From HGM12587 sp945786935 (GTDB lineage Bacteria > Bacillota > Clostridia > Lachnospirales > Lachnospiraceae), in assembly GCA_945786935.1 (NCBI GenBank), contig CALZFY010000050.1, positions 1 through 18,188 on the forward strand: a stretch of 18,188 nt of DNA, read 5' to 3'. Below the pieces are notes generated by a model, which saw only the letters and a list, made by a program, of their open reading frames with translations, was not told the DNA's origin and searched no databases. The translations under genes were made by a program, and so were the position numbers. Shown here one piece after another: positions 1 to 7,184 of the stretch; the stretch's first letter is position 1; every line of letters begins with the position of its first letter.

Positions 1-140
1 GAATGGTTCGTGGAATGGTAACCGTGGTTAACGGACATTTCTTCAAAGGAATGAAACAGATTATTGGCGGATTCTTTGAAAATTCAAAAGCAAATAAAGC
101 TTATATTGCAAAAATTTCGTCAGCAGAAGGTGCGAAATAA
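1..140 (+). CDS. C-terminal fragment of an unrecognised protein
   Basis: An open frame enters from the left edge (first whole codon at position 3) and stops at TAA 138-140, giving 45 residues that end in SSAEGAK. The fragment has alternating hydrophobic and glycine-rich stretches (MVRGMVTVVNGHFFKGMK) and a lysine-rich tail. I do not recognise the family, and the catalytic part, if any, lies outside the window. The next gene starts 15 bases after this stop with its own strong ribosome binding site, so the two are probably cotranscribed. A short complete gene starting at the ATG at 3 cannot be excluded, but no ribosome binding site can be judged there. Confidence 0.6.
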   Translation, partial: MVRGMVTVVNGHFFKGMKQIIGGFFENSKANKAYIAKISSAEGAK

Positions 141-155
141 CAGGAGGAATCATCT

Positions 156-749
156 ATGAATTTTGTGAATAAATTTGCCCAAAAACATCCAAAGCTTGCT
201 GAATGGATTCGTAAAGGCGGATTGTTTGTTATTTTCAGCTATGTGGTAACCTTTATTAAAATGTTACTATTAATGTTTTTACCAGCATTATTCAGAGGAA
301 TGGTAGGAAATGCAGAGTGGCTTTGGCCGAACATTCCGGTAACGGTTTTGGGTGTAAAATTAAATCTTGCCATCATTGGTAATGCTTTGGCAACAGATGC
401 CGCAGGCGTTGTAACAGGAGGTCTTGCTTTTACACTGGCAAACCTTACGACGATCTTTATTGGGGAATTCATCAACTTCCCACTTCAGAGAAATATTACA
501 TTTAAGAGCAAAGGTCCGGTGGTACCTCAGATTGCATGTCATTTCCTGGCAACGATCGCAGTATTTTTAGTCATGAACCTTTTTACCTGTATCTGGAACC
601 CGGTAACCAATGCTTTGATCGCAAACGAAGCATTACGTAACACGATCCAGAGCTTAGTGACAACAGTTGTAACCGGTGGTGTTGCAATGGTGATCATCTT
701 TGCAGTGGATAACAAGATCTTTTCTCCGGAATTTGGAATGAAAAAATAA
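156..749 (+). CDS. GtrA-like multi-pass membrane protein
   Basis: A 197-residue hydrophobic protein. The start ATG is 8 bases after AGGAGG (142-147). Four or so membrane segments are visible: about residues 21-45, 60-85, 125-147 and 165-184. The segment IGEFINFPLQRNITFKSKG near residues 102-120 resembles the short N-F-x-x-x-R-x-x-x-F signature of GtrA-like proteins, which move or help flip polyprenyl-linked sugars in cell-envelope glycosylation. Classical GtrA proteins are nearer 120-140 residues, so this one is long, with extra sequence between the first two hydrophobic segments. It follows an unrecognised gene by 15 bases and is closed by the terminator at 772-813. The substrate cannot be inferred. 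The family call is moderate; membrane location is clear. Confidence 0.6.
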   Translation: MNFVNKFAQKHPKLAEWIRKGGLFVIFSYVVTFIKMLLLMFLPALFRGMVGNAEWLWPNIPVTVLGVKLNLAIIGNALATDAAGVVTGGLAFTLANLTTIFIGEFINFPLQRNITFKSKGPVVPQIACHFLATIAVFLVMNLFTCIWNPVTNALIANEALRNTIQSLVTTVVTGGVAMVIIFAVDNKIFSPEFGMKK

Positions 750-771
750 TTTAATAAGCCTCCCTAACCCT

Positions 772-813
772 TCCCTCATGGATTAACATTGAATAATTCA
801 TGAGGGATTTTTT
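772..813 (+). terminator. Rho-independent terminator after the GtrA-like gene
   Basis: TCCCTCATG at 772-780 pairs with CATGAGGGA at 799-807. The stem extends inward to 785/794 through one G-T pair, giving about 14 base pairs around an 8-base loop. Six T follow at 808-813. It separates the GtrA-like unit from the MATE/response-regulator unit. Confidence 0.9.
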
Positions 814-892
814 AATTTCAAGTATCATATAATAAAGAATTATGATAGAATGGAACACGATAACGTAGAATCTGAAAGGATGTAAGGGTAAA

Positions 893-2287
893 ATGTTTCA
901 GAAATTCAGAAGAAAATATATCGGAGACAGGGCATTCTATGCCATGGTGCTTGGCATTGCTGTGCCGATCATGATACAAAACGGAATTACCAACTTTGTC
1001 AATCTGTTGGACAACATTATGGTAGGACAGCTGGGAACAGAGCAGATGTCCGGTGTTTCCATCGTCAATCAGTTGATTTTTGTATATAATCTATGTATTT
1101 TCGGAGGACTTTCCGGTGCAGGAATCTTTACTGCTCAATATTATGGACAGAAGGATGATGAAGGGATACGTCATACCTTCCGTTATAAGATTTGGATGGC
1201 AGTGATTTTAACTGCGGTTGTTATGGCTGTATTTTTTTTGCATGGAGGTTCCCTCATTCAACTCTATTTAAATGGAAGCAGCGATGGGGGAAATCTGGAG
1301 GCTGCCCTGAATTATGCGCATACCTATCTGTTGATCATGCTGATCGGACTTCCGGCATTTATGATCCTGCAGGTCTATGCCAGTACCTTAAGGGAATGCG
1401 GGGAGACTGTGGTGCCCATGAAGGCAGGTATGGTGGCTGTCTTTGTAAATCTTGTGTTTAACTACCTGCTCATTTACGGCAAATTTGGTTTTCCGGCACT
1501 TGGAGTTGCCGGAGCAGCCATTGCCACGGTGCTTTCCAGATATGTGGAAGCATTCATTGTAATATGGTGGACTCATAGACATAAAGATAAGAATACTTAT
1601 ATCGTAGGGATTTACCGCACCCTGTTGGTGCCCGTAAGCACCGCAAAGAAAATATTTATTAAGGGAACTCCCTTGTTGTTTAATGAGGCTCTCTGGTCCG
1701 GTGGTATGGCTGTGCTGGCACAGTGCTATTCTGTCCGGGGACTCAATGTAGTAGCAGGACTCAATATTGCAAATACTGTCAATAACCTGTTCAGCGTCGT
1801 CTTCCTTGCCCTTGGAAATGCAGTGGCTATCATTGTAGGACAATACCTTGGGGCAGGAGAAATGGATGCAGCAAGAGATACAGATAATAAGATGATCGCC
1901 TTTTCGGTTCTGTCCTGCAGTGCAATGGCACTGGTGATGCTGGCGGCGGCTCCCTTATTCCCGATGCTATATAACACTTCTGAAGCGGTAAGGGCGCAGG
2001 CAACAGCCCTGATCATTGCCCAGGCAATCTTTATGCCTCAGGCAGCTTTCTTACATGCCGCTTATTTCACCCTCCGTGCCGGGGGAAAAACAGTCATTAC
2101 CTTTTTCTTTGACTGTGCCTTTGTCTGGCTTGTGAGCATTCCGGTGGTGTTTGTGCTGAGCCGGTTTACACAGATGCCGGCACATTACATTTATGCCTGC
2201 GGTCAGATGGCAGAGTGGGGAAAATGTATCATTGGATTCATTCTTGTGAAAAAAGGCGTTTGGATCAATAATATTGTCAGCAAGTAA
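893..2287 (+). CDS. MATE-family multidrug/toxin efflux transporter
   Basis: A 464-residue protein with about twelve hydrophobic segments, the usual size and topology of MATE antiporters, which use Na+ or H+ to export cationic drugs or toxic metabolites across the cytoplasmic membrane. Family-like features are the N-terminal AVPIMIQNGITNFVNLLDNIMVG stretch (residues about 19-41), which resembles the conserved first-helix P-x-x-x-x-x-x-x-x-x-x-D-x-x-x-V-G pattern, and a repeat-like second half beginning near residue 255 (FIKGTPLLFNEALWSGG). The ATG at 893 is preceded by AAGGG (884-888) and AAAGGA (875-880). The response regulator gene begins 24 bases downstream with no terminator between, so the two are likely one transcript. 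Substrate cannot be predicted from sequence. Family confidence is high. Confidence 0.9.
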   Translation: MFQKFRRKYIGDRAFYAMVLGIAVPIMIQNGITNFVNLLDNIMVGQLGTEQMSGVSIVNQLIFVYNLCIFGGLSGAGIFTAQYYGQKDDEGIRHTFRYKIWMAVILTAVVMAVFFLHGGSLIQLYLNGSSDGGNLEAALNYAHTYLLIMLIGLPAFMILQVYASTLRECGETVVPMKAGMVAVFVNLVFNYLLIYGKFGFPALGVAGAAIATVLSRYVEAFIVIWWTHRHKDKNTYIVGIYRTLLVPVSTAKKIFIKGTPLLFNEALWSGGMAVLAQCYSVRGLNVVAGLNIANTVNNLFSVVFLALGNAVAIIVGQYLGAGEMDAARDTDNKMIAFSVLSCSAMALVMLAAAPLFPMLYNTSEAVRAQATALIIAQAIFMPQAAFLHAAYFTLRAGGKTVITFFFDCAFVWLVSIPVVFVLSRFTQMPAHYIYACGQMAEWGKCIIGFILVKKGVWINNIVSK

Positions 2288-2311
2288 TAGAAGAAAGGCG
2301 TGAGATTGATT

Positions 2312-2980
2312 ATGGAACGATTAAAAATACTGGTCGTGGATGATGAGAGCAGAATGCGTAAGCTCATCAGGGACTTTCTTACAAAAAGCGGATATGAGGT
2401 ATTGGAAGCAGAAAACGGTGAGGAAGCGGTGGATATTTTTCTGGAAGAAAAGGACATTGCCCTGATCATTCTGGATGTGATGATGCCCAAAATGGACGGC
2501 TGGGAAACCTGCAGGGAGATCCGTAAAAATTCCAAGGTGCCGATTATCATGCTGACGGCAAAGTCCAGTGAAGAGGATGAACTTCGGGGGTTTGATCTGG
2601 GCGTGGATGAATATATTTCCAAGCCCTTTAGCCCAAAGATTCTGGTGGCAAGAGTTGAAGCGGTGCTTCGCCGCTCCAATGCAGGCTCAGATGAAATCCT
2701 TACAGTGGGAGATATCGTTATTGACAAGTCTGCTCACAGGGTAACGGTGGAAGGACGAGAAGTAGAGCTTAGCTATAAGGAATTCGAACTTCTGACTTAT
2801 TTTGCTGAAAATCGCGGAATAGCACTGTCCAGAGAAAAGATTCTCAACAACGTATGGAACTATGACTATTTTGGCGATGCTAGAACCATAGACACTCACG
2901 TGAAAAAACTCCGCAGTAAGCTGGGGGACAAAGAATACATTCAAACAGTTTGGGGCCTTGGGTACAAATTGGTTGTTTGA
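2312..2980 (+). CDS. OmpR/PhoB-type response regulator without an adjacent kinase
   Basis: A 222-residue transcription factor of two-component type. The receiver domain occupies residues about 4-118: the acidic pocket is D10/D11, the phosphorylated aspartate is D55 in LDVMMP, and the switch residues are T82 and K104 (KPF). The C-terminal winged helix (about 128-222) ends in the characteristic RTIDTHVKKLRSKLG and WGLGYKL blocks, so it binds DNA after phosphorylation. The start is uncertain: GTG 2300 and TTG 2306 are in frame too, and AGAAAGG (2292-2298) suits TTG 2306 by spacing; ATG 2312 gives the family-typical M-x-x-L-K-I-L-V-V-D-D-E. It follows the MATE gene by 24 bases. No histidine kinase lies beside it; the only kinase in the window is at 16422-17882. 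Confidence 0.93.
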   Translation: MERLKILVVDDESRMRKLIRDFLTKSGYEVLEAENGEEAVDIFLEEKDIALIILDVMMPKMDGWETCREIRKNSKVPIIMLTAKSSEEDELRGFDLGVDEYISKPFSPKILVARVEAVLRRSNAGSDEILTVGDIVIDKSAHRVTVEGREVELSYKEFELLTYFAENRGIALSREKILNNVWNYDYFGDARTIDTHVKKLRSKLGDKEYIQTVWGLGYKLVV

Positions 2981-2990
2981 AAAAGGCATA

Positions 2991-3027
2991 AAAAAACAGG
3001 TATACGCAATATGTGTACCTGTTTTTT
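2991..3027. terminator. Bidirectional terminator between response regulator and XRE gene
   Basis: A near-perfect inverted repeat: AAAAAACAGGTATACG (2991-3006) pairs with 3012-3027, with two G-T pairs near the loop and a five-base loop. It is flanked by A on the left and T on the right, so it can end transcripts from both sides. Its right arm touches the stop codon of the convergent XRE gene. Confidence 0.88.
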
Positions 3028-3233
3028 TAAATCTCGTCAAAAATAAATTCAACAACATCAGAAATGTCACAATGAATCATGACACAAATATCATACAGTG
3101 TGTTCAAGGTAATGCTTTTATTTTTTCGCAAAGCATCCAAAGTTCCGGTGCTAAAATTGTATTTATGGATCAATTGATATTGCGTAATATTCTTTTTTTC
3201 AAGAGTGCGCCAAAATGGTGCATAACTAATCAT
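3027..3233 (-). CDS. Small XRE/Cro-type helix-turn-helix regulator
   Basis: A 68-residue protein consisting of a single Cro/C1-type DNA-binding fold. Residues about 8-60 (WRTLEKKNITQYQLIHKYNFSTGTLDALRKNKSITLNTL) give the five-helix XRE pattern, with the turn and recognition helix around YQLIHKYNFSTGTLDAL, followed by an acidic tail (DISDVVEFIFDEI). I chose ATG 3233 because GGATGGG (3240-3246 on the minus strand) lies 6 bases upstream; the in-frame ATG at 3239 abuts that motif. It stands alone, convergent to the response regulator and divergent from the V4R/diguanylate cyclase pair, so it may control its own or that promoter. A minus-strand TATAAT at 3268-3273 is a possible -10 element with no clear -35. 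Its target is unknown. Confidence 0.8.
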   Translation of the reverse strand: MISYAPFWRTLEKKNITQYQLIHKYNFSTGTLDALRKNKSITLNTLYDICVMIHCDISDVVEFIFDEI

Positions 3234-3295
3234 ATACATCCCATCCGTTCCATAGGAATTTATTTATATTATAGGTAAATATTTAAATTTCTACG

Positions 3296-3324
3296 TTGCC
3301 GAAAATATGACAATATAGTATGAT
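3296..3324 (+). promoter_or_regulatory. Possible distal promoter for the V4R/GGDEF pair
   Basis: TTGCCG (3296-3301), a 17-base spacer and TATGAT (3319-3324). The -35 match is only four of six. It lies upstream of the better promoter at 3384-3412 and would transcribe in the same direction. Confidence 0.35.
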
Positions 3325-3383
3325 GTAAGAATGAAAAGAAAATAAATAAATTCCGGAAGTAAAGTTAACGCATCCCAACAGGG

Positions 3384-3412
3384 TTGAAAAAAGATATAGT
3401 ACCAGTTATAAT
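3384..3412 (+). promoter_or_regulatory. Sigma-A-type promoter of the V4R/diguanylate cyclase operon
   Basis: TTGAAA (3384-3389), a 17-base spacer and a consensus TATAAT (3407-3412). Transcription would begin near 3418-3420. This makes the in-frame ATG at 3420 an unlikely start and supports ATG 3468. Confidence 0.8.
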
Positions 3413-3467
3413 ACTGTGAATGAACGTTACTGGATGGAATATATTTAGACAAGGAGAAAGCTTCGAC

Positions 3468-4025
3468 ATGAAAAACATATTTATGGAAGATGAATTACAT
3501 CATAGATTTTCCTGGAGTAAGCTGGGAGATATCAAAGAAGGCAGAGGAGACCTTGGAGAAGAAATGCCAGTCGTTGTTTACCGGTTGCTGGAATATAGCA
3601 TGAATCATGTGCTGTCAGAGGAATTTGGTGTGGAAAAGGCAAATGATTTGTTTCGTAAGACCGGATATCTGGCAGGAAGCGAGTTTGCAAAAAATATGTT
3701 AGATTTATCCCAGGATCTTTCCGGTTTGTTTGCACAGCTTCAAAGAGTGCTGCGTGAAATGAAGATAGGTGTTTTGCGTGTGGAAAGTGTTACGGAAGAA
3801 AATGATATTATTATTCTGACAGTGGCACAGGATCTGGATTGCAGTGGATTGCCGCCGACGAATGAAGTTGTATGTAATTATGATGAAGGATTTATTGCAG
3901 GTATTTTAGAAACATATACAAAGAAACCATATATGGTAAGAGAAATAGACTGCTGGGCATCCGGAGACAGAGTGTGCAGATTTCGCTGTGTAGCAGATGA
4001 GAATGTGGGCAGAGACGATGGATAA
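3468..4025 (+). CDS. V4R-domain (4-vinyl reductase-type) sensory protein
   Basis: A 185-residue soluble protein. The start ATG 3468 follows AAGGAG (3451-3456) by 11 bases; an upstream in-frame ATG at 3420 coincides with the predicted transcription start and lacks a ribosome binding site. The C-terminal half (about residues 110-175) fits the V4R domain, a small-molecule-binding fold known from regulators of aromatic metabolism and related to heme-NO-binding domains. The C-terminal block with C162, C170 and C174 (DCWASGDRVCRFRC) matches the conserved Cys/Gly-Asp end of V4R domains. The N-terminal helices (residues 30-75) resemble the dimerising part. The gene overlaps the following diguanylate cyclase by 8 bases, which suggests coupled translation and a sensor/output pair. 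The ligand is unknown. Confidence 0.8.
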   Translation: MKNIFMEDELHHRFSWSKLGDIKEGRGDLGEEMPVVVYRLLEYSMNHVLSEEFGVEKANDLFRKTGYLAGSEFAKNMLDLSQDLSGLFAQLQRVLREMKIGVLRVESVTEENDIIILTVAQDLDCSGLPPTNEVVCNYDEGFIAGILETYTKKPYMVREIDCWASGDRVCRFRCVADENVGRDDG

Positions 4026-5289
4026 GACAGCACAGATTTTGTTTCAATATCTAAAAGAAATATTATATCATCCTGAACAGGCAGAGCTGGACATAGAAAC
4101 TCTCCCTGAGGATTTTAAGAAGCTTGGAATGGGACTTCAGCTTTTGGCAGAATGGATCAGAGAATCAAACGATTTTTCAAAAGCGATGGTAAAGGGTGAG
4201 CTGTCCAAGGAACCTCCAGGAGGTGAAAATGTACTGGCAGCACCTATGAAGGCCTTACAGGGGTCTTTACGTCATCTGACATGGCAGACGCAGCAGGTAG
4301 CTAAGGGGGACTTCAGTCAGAGGGTGGATTTTATGGGAGAGTTCTCTGAGGCCTTTAATACCATGACAAAACAGCTTGCTGAGAGAACACAGAGTCTCAT
4401 AAAGGAAAAGCAGTTGGTAGATTCCATGAATTTGGAATTGAAGAAAAATCTGGAACTGATGTTGGCTCTGACAAATTATACACATAATATGATCTATGTT
4501 ATTTCCAGCAAGGAGAGGAAAAAGATTTTTCAAAACCGTTCTGCAGAATGGTTTGAGAAAACCAGATGTAAGGAAGCCGGGGTGCTTTGGGAAAAACTTT
4601 CCAAACGGGAGTTTGTTAAAGATAGTGAATCTGAAAATTGGGAGATTGATCTTGCTGCTGAAGGAAAGGAAGAAGTTATCTATTATAGTGTCGAATCATT
4701 TAAGATACAATGGGCCGGAACACCTGCAATCGTTCACATTGTCATAGATAATACCCAAAGAAAGAAACAGGAAAATCTGATTTACAGTATGGCATATGTA
4801 GATTCCCTGACTGGTTTGAATAATCGGCGGTATGCTGTGGAAAAAATGGAAAGTCTTCGAAATGCCGGAAAAGATTTTGTGTTTACAATCATCGACGTGG
4901 ATAATCTGAAATATTGTAATGATATCTATGGTCATGAAACAGGAGATCATTATCTGAAAAACGTGGCGGATCTTTTGAAAACTATGCATGGCGGAGATGT
5001 GTGTCGTATAGGCGGAGATGAATTTTATATTCTGGAAGAAGGAACGGACCTGGAGCGGCATGACAGAGAGCTTGACCATCTCAGAACGCTTTTTATGGAG
5101 CAGAAGGATTACCCGTATCCTCACAGCTTTAGTTTTGCATCCAATGTGGTTTTGGCGGAAATGGACAAACCATTGGAGCAGCATATTCGTGAAACTGATA
5201 GAAGAATGTATGAATATAAGAGGAAAAATAGAAAACATATAGAAGATATTCAGTATCAGGATGATAGGTTGCCATGCCATAAAAAATAA
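4018..5289 (+). CDS. Soluble HAMP-PAS-GGDEF diguanylate cyclase
   Basis: A 423-residue protein predicted to make cyclic di-GMP from two GTP. Order of parts: an N-terminal helical region (1-85), a HAMP-like linker (about 90-125, AKGDFSQRVDFMGEFSEAFN), a coiled coil, a PAS-like domain (about 145-250) and a GGDEF domain (about 258-415). The active-site loop is intact: G332-G333-D334-E335-F336 in RIGGDEF, with DSLTGLNNRR at the start of the domain. The usual inhibitory-site arginine upstream of the loop is absent (HGGD instead of RxxD). No membrane segment is visible although HAMP linkers usually follow one, so the signal probably comes from the V4R partner. I chose ATG 4018, which overlaps the V4R stop; ATG 3997 and 4003 are in frame but also lack a good ribosome binding site. 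Confidence 0.85.
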   Translation: MDKTAQILFQYLKEILYHPEQAELDIETLPEDFKKLGMGLQLLAEWIRESNDFSKAMVKGELSKEPPGGENVLAAPMKALQGSLRHLTWQTQQVAKGDFSQRVDFMGEFSEAFNTMTKQLAERTQSLIKEKQLVDSMNLELKKNLELMLALTNYTHNMIYVISSKERKKIFQNRSAEWFEKTRCKEAGVLWEKLSKREFVKDSESENWEIDLAAEGKEEVIYYSVESFKIQWAGTPAIVHIVIDNTQRKKQENLIYSMAYVDSLTGLNNRRYAVEKMESLRNAGKDFVFTIIDVDNLKYCNDIYGHETGDHYLKNVADLLKTMHGGDVCRIGGDEFYILEEGTDLERHDRELDHLRTLFMEQKDYPYPHSFSFASNVVLAEMDKPLEQHIRETDRRMYEYKRKNRKHIEDIQYQDDRLPCHKK

Positions 5290-5361
5290 AACCATACTTA
5301 TTTGGCACCTTCCAGATACGAGTAAAAAACCATGTAAAATATCTGAGCTATTCAGAAAAAT

Positions 5362-5405
5362 GAAATAAGTGATTGTCCGCAACATCGCAGACAATCACTT
5401 ATTTT
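5362..5405. terminator. Convergent terminator between diguanylate cyclase and phosphoesterase
   Basis: AAATAAGTGATTGTC (5363-5377) pairs perfectly with 5390-5404 around a 12-base loop: 15 base pairs, plus a G-T at the outer end. The T tracts on either side are modest (TTATTTTCT on plus, CATTTTTCT on minus). The minus-strand stop codon of the phosphoesterase (5395-5397) lies inside the right arm. Confidence 0.75.
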
Positions 5406-7086
5406 CTACTACAATGGAACTTCCATAATTGAGGTTTCCGAACCATGGACTGACAATATCATCTAAAACCTCATGGTTCTCATTGGTAAATTTCATAGTG
5501 GTATGGTTTCCGTCACTGGTGACTGCAAGACCGATGAAATGGCGGTCAAATACATCCTCCGGGTCGGTCAGAAGCTGACCTGTACTTCGTCGGGACACTA
5601 AAATGGCCGGGAACCTGGCGTTGGTCATAATGCGGCTGGAATTATTTTCCCTAGTTCCGCTGTAGTAGGGCTGTAAGGTCAGGGTGGCTCCATCCTTAAA
5701 TGCATCATCAATATACCAAAGCTGGTGTACATGTCCGCCGTAGAGCATGGTGAGCTTCATTCTGTTCAGACGACGGATCCAGGTATCCTTATAAGCCTTG
5801 GCGTGGTCGTTGGTATATTTCAAGGTCAGAGGAATATGACATACCGCAATGCGGTAATCCACACCGGGGGCATCAAATTCTGTCCCGGCATTTTCTAATA
5901 TCTCATCTAAAAATGCAGTCTGTGCTCTGCGATAAGCATTGAATTTAGCTGCACCATAAAATTCACTGTACTGGTCTCCATGATCTTCCCCAATATCCAG
6001 TACAACTCCCCATACATTTTTTATACGGAAGGTATAATAGAAATTTTCACCGTCTGCACCTACATAGCGGTAAAATTCATGCGCCATGGTTCCTTTGGTT
6101 TCATGATTTCCACGGGCATAGATCACCGGAACCTGTCCTTTGGCAATGCTGCCTGCCAGACGAAGCATCTGGGTGCAATCATCCTCTGTGTCGATCCAGC
6201 TGGCAGTATCTCCGCAGCAGATCAGAAAGTCCAGATCATTTCCAAAGTAGGTGCCTGCCCCGGCCGGGGCATTTTGAGTATTATGTGTATCTGAGATCAC
6301 ATAATAGTTTAGACCATCCTCCGGGGTAACTCCTTTCCAATGATAGGTCTCGCTGACTGTTTTGCCCTGGAATGCACTAAAGGGTCCCCGAAGATGCATG
6401 GATCGGGCGGAAACGGTGTACTCGCCGGCATGATCGAGAGCAATCATGGGAACGGTAATCTTGTGTACGGTTCCTTCACTTCTTCGATACCCTGCATAGG
6501 TATCACTGTATTCCACACCGTCAATGGTAACCCAGCCTGTACCCCTGGCCCTGGAGGTGAAGACGATCTGATAAGTATCCTCCACTGCGTAGACTGCCGG
6601 GATGGAGGTTATCTTATTAGAGAAAACAATTTCAGTCTGTGAAAAAAAGCCAATAATCAATAAGGATAAAAGCAAAACCGAGGGAAACCATTTTTTCTGA
6701 AAAACAGGACATTTGTGCAGGTTGGTGAATGTGAAGAACAATGCACCGATAATTCCCGTAATAAGAGCAACATGACAAAATTCCCGGATAAAATAAACAG
6801 AAGCATCCAAAGTAAAATAGATGACCACTCCATTTAATGCCAGAAAAAACAGATTGATCATTGTTTGGAACACGAAATAAACCAAAGGATACTTTCGATT
6901 GATGGTCAGGAAGGTATGGGAGAGGGCTGCCAAAATAATAAGTACGAAAAGGGCATAGGGCAGCGCCTCAAAGGTGAAACGCATAATGCCATACCACATG
7001 GAACGTACAGAATAATAGCATAACAGATTGAAAATAGTAACCAGGTTGCTGATAAGAAACAACCAGGGTTTACATTGTTTTTTCAT
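5395..7086 (-). CDS. Membrane-anchored calcineurin-like metallophosphoesterase
   Basis: A 563-residue protein. Five hydrophobic segments occupy about residues 5-170, followed by a beta-rich region (about 180-250) and a metallophosphoesterase domain (about 260-500) expected outside the membrane. Dinuclear-metal motifs are complete: D266-T-H268, G-D293, G-N-H328-E, a CHIP histidine and G-G-H452-V-H454. Such enzymes hydrolyse phosphoesters; the substrate here is unknown. I chose ATG 7086 because AAGGAG lies 9 bases upstream (7096-7101). A longer frame opens at TTG 7188, overlapping the hydF stop with GGAGG only one base away, and would add 34 residues of hydrophilic sequence. It lies 98 bases behind hydF on the same strand with no obvious terminator between, so it may share the hyd transcript, though no known step of hydrogenase maturation needs it. 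Confidence 0.82.
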   Translation of the reverse strand: MKKQCKPWLFLISNLVTIFNLLCYYSVRSMWYGIMRFTFEALPYALFVLIILAALSHTFLTINRKYPLVYFVFQTMINLFFLALNGVVIYFTLDASVYFIREFCHVALITGIIGALFFTFTNLHKCPVFQKKWFPSVLLLSLLIIGFFSQTEIVFSNKITSIPAVYAVEDTYQIVFTSRARGTGWVTIDGVEYSDTYAGYRRSEGTVHKITVPMIALDHAGEYTVSARSMHLRGPFSAFQGKTVSETYHWKGVTPEDGLNYYVISDTHNTQNAPAGAGTYFGNDLDFLICCGDTASWIDTEDDCTQMLRLAGSIAKGQVPVIYARGNHETKGTMAHEFYRYVGADGENFYYTFRIKNVWGVVLDIGEDHGDQYSEFYGAAKFNAYRRAQTAFLDEILENAGTEFDAPGVDYRIAVCHIPLTLKYTNDHAKAYKDTWIRRLNRMKLTMLYGGHVHQLWYIDDAFKDGATLTLQPYYSGTRENNSSRIMTNARFPAILVSRRSTGQLLTDPEDVFDRHFIGLAVTSDGNHTTMKFTNENHEVLDDIVSPWFGNLNYGSSIVVENK

Positions 7087-7184
7087 GGAATATATCTCCT
7101 TGGGAATATATGACCCATTGTACACGATTTTCGGGATTTCTGCCAGATTTTTATCATTTGGTATAAATACTTCCCGTCGATTTT

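Noticed and set aside
816..846. Promoter for the MATE gene with TATGAT at 841-846 or TATAAT at 828-833
   Set aside because: Good -10-like boxes but no acceptable -35 at 16-18 bases; too weak to list.
3420..3467. N-terminal extension of the V4R protein from ATG 3420
   Set aside because: ATG 3420 falls on the predicted transcription start of the promoter at 3384-3412 and has no ribosome binding site, whereas ATG 3468 has AAGGAG.
4696..5394. Minus-strand open frame (232 codons) opposite the diguanylate cyclase
   Set aside because: It lies opposite the intact GGDEF domain and runs through the terminator region; composition is that of an antisense shadow.
7087..7184. Terminator or promoter between hydF and the phosphoesterase
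   Set aside because: No stem with a T tract and no paired -35/-10 could be made out on the minus strand.
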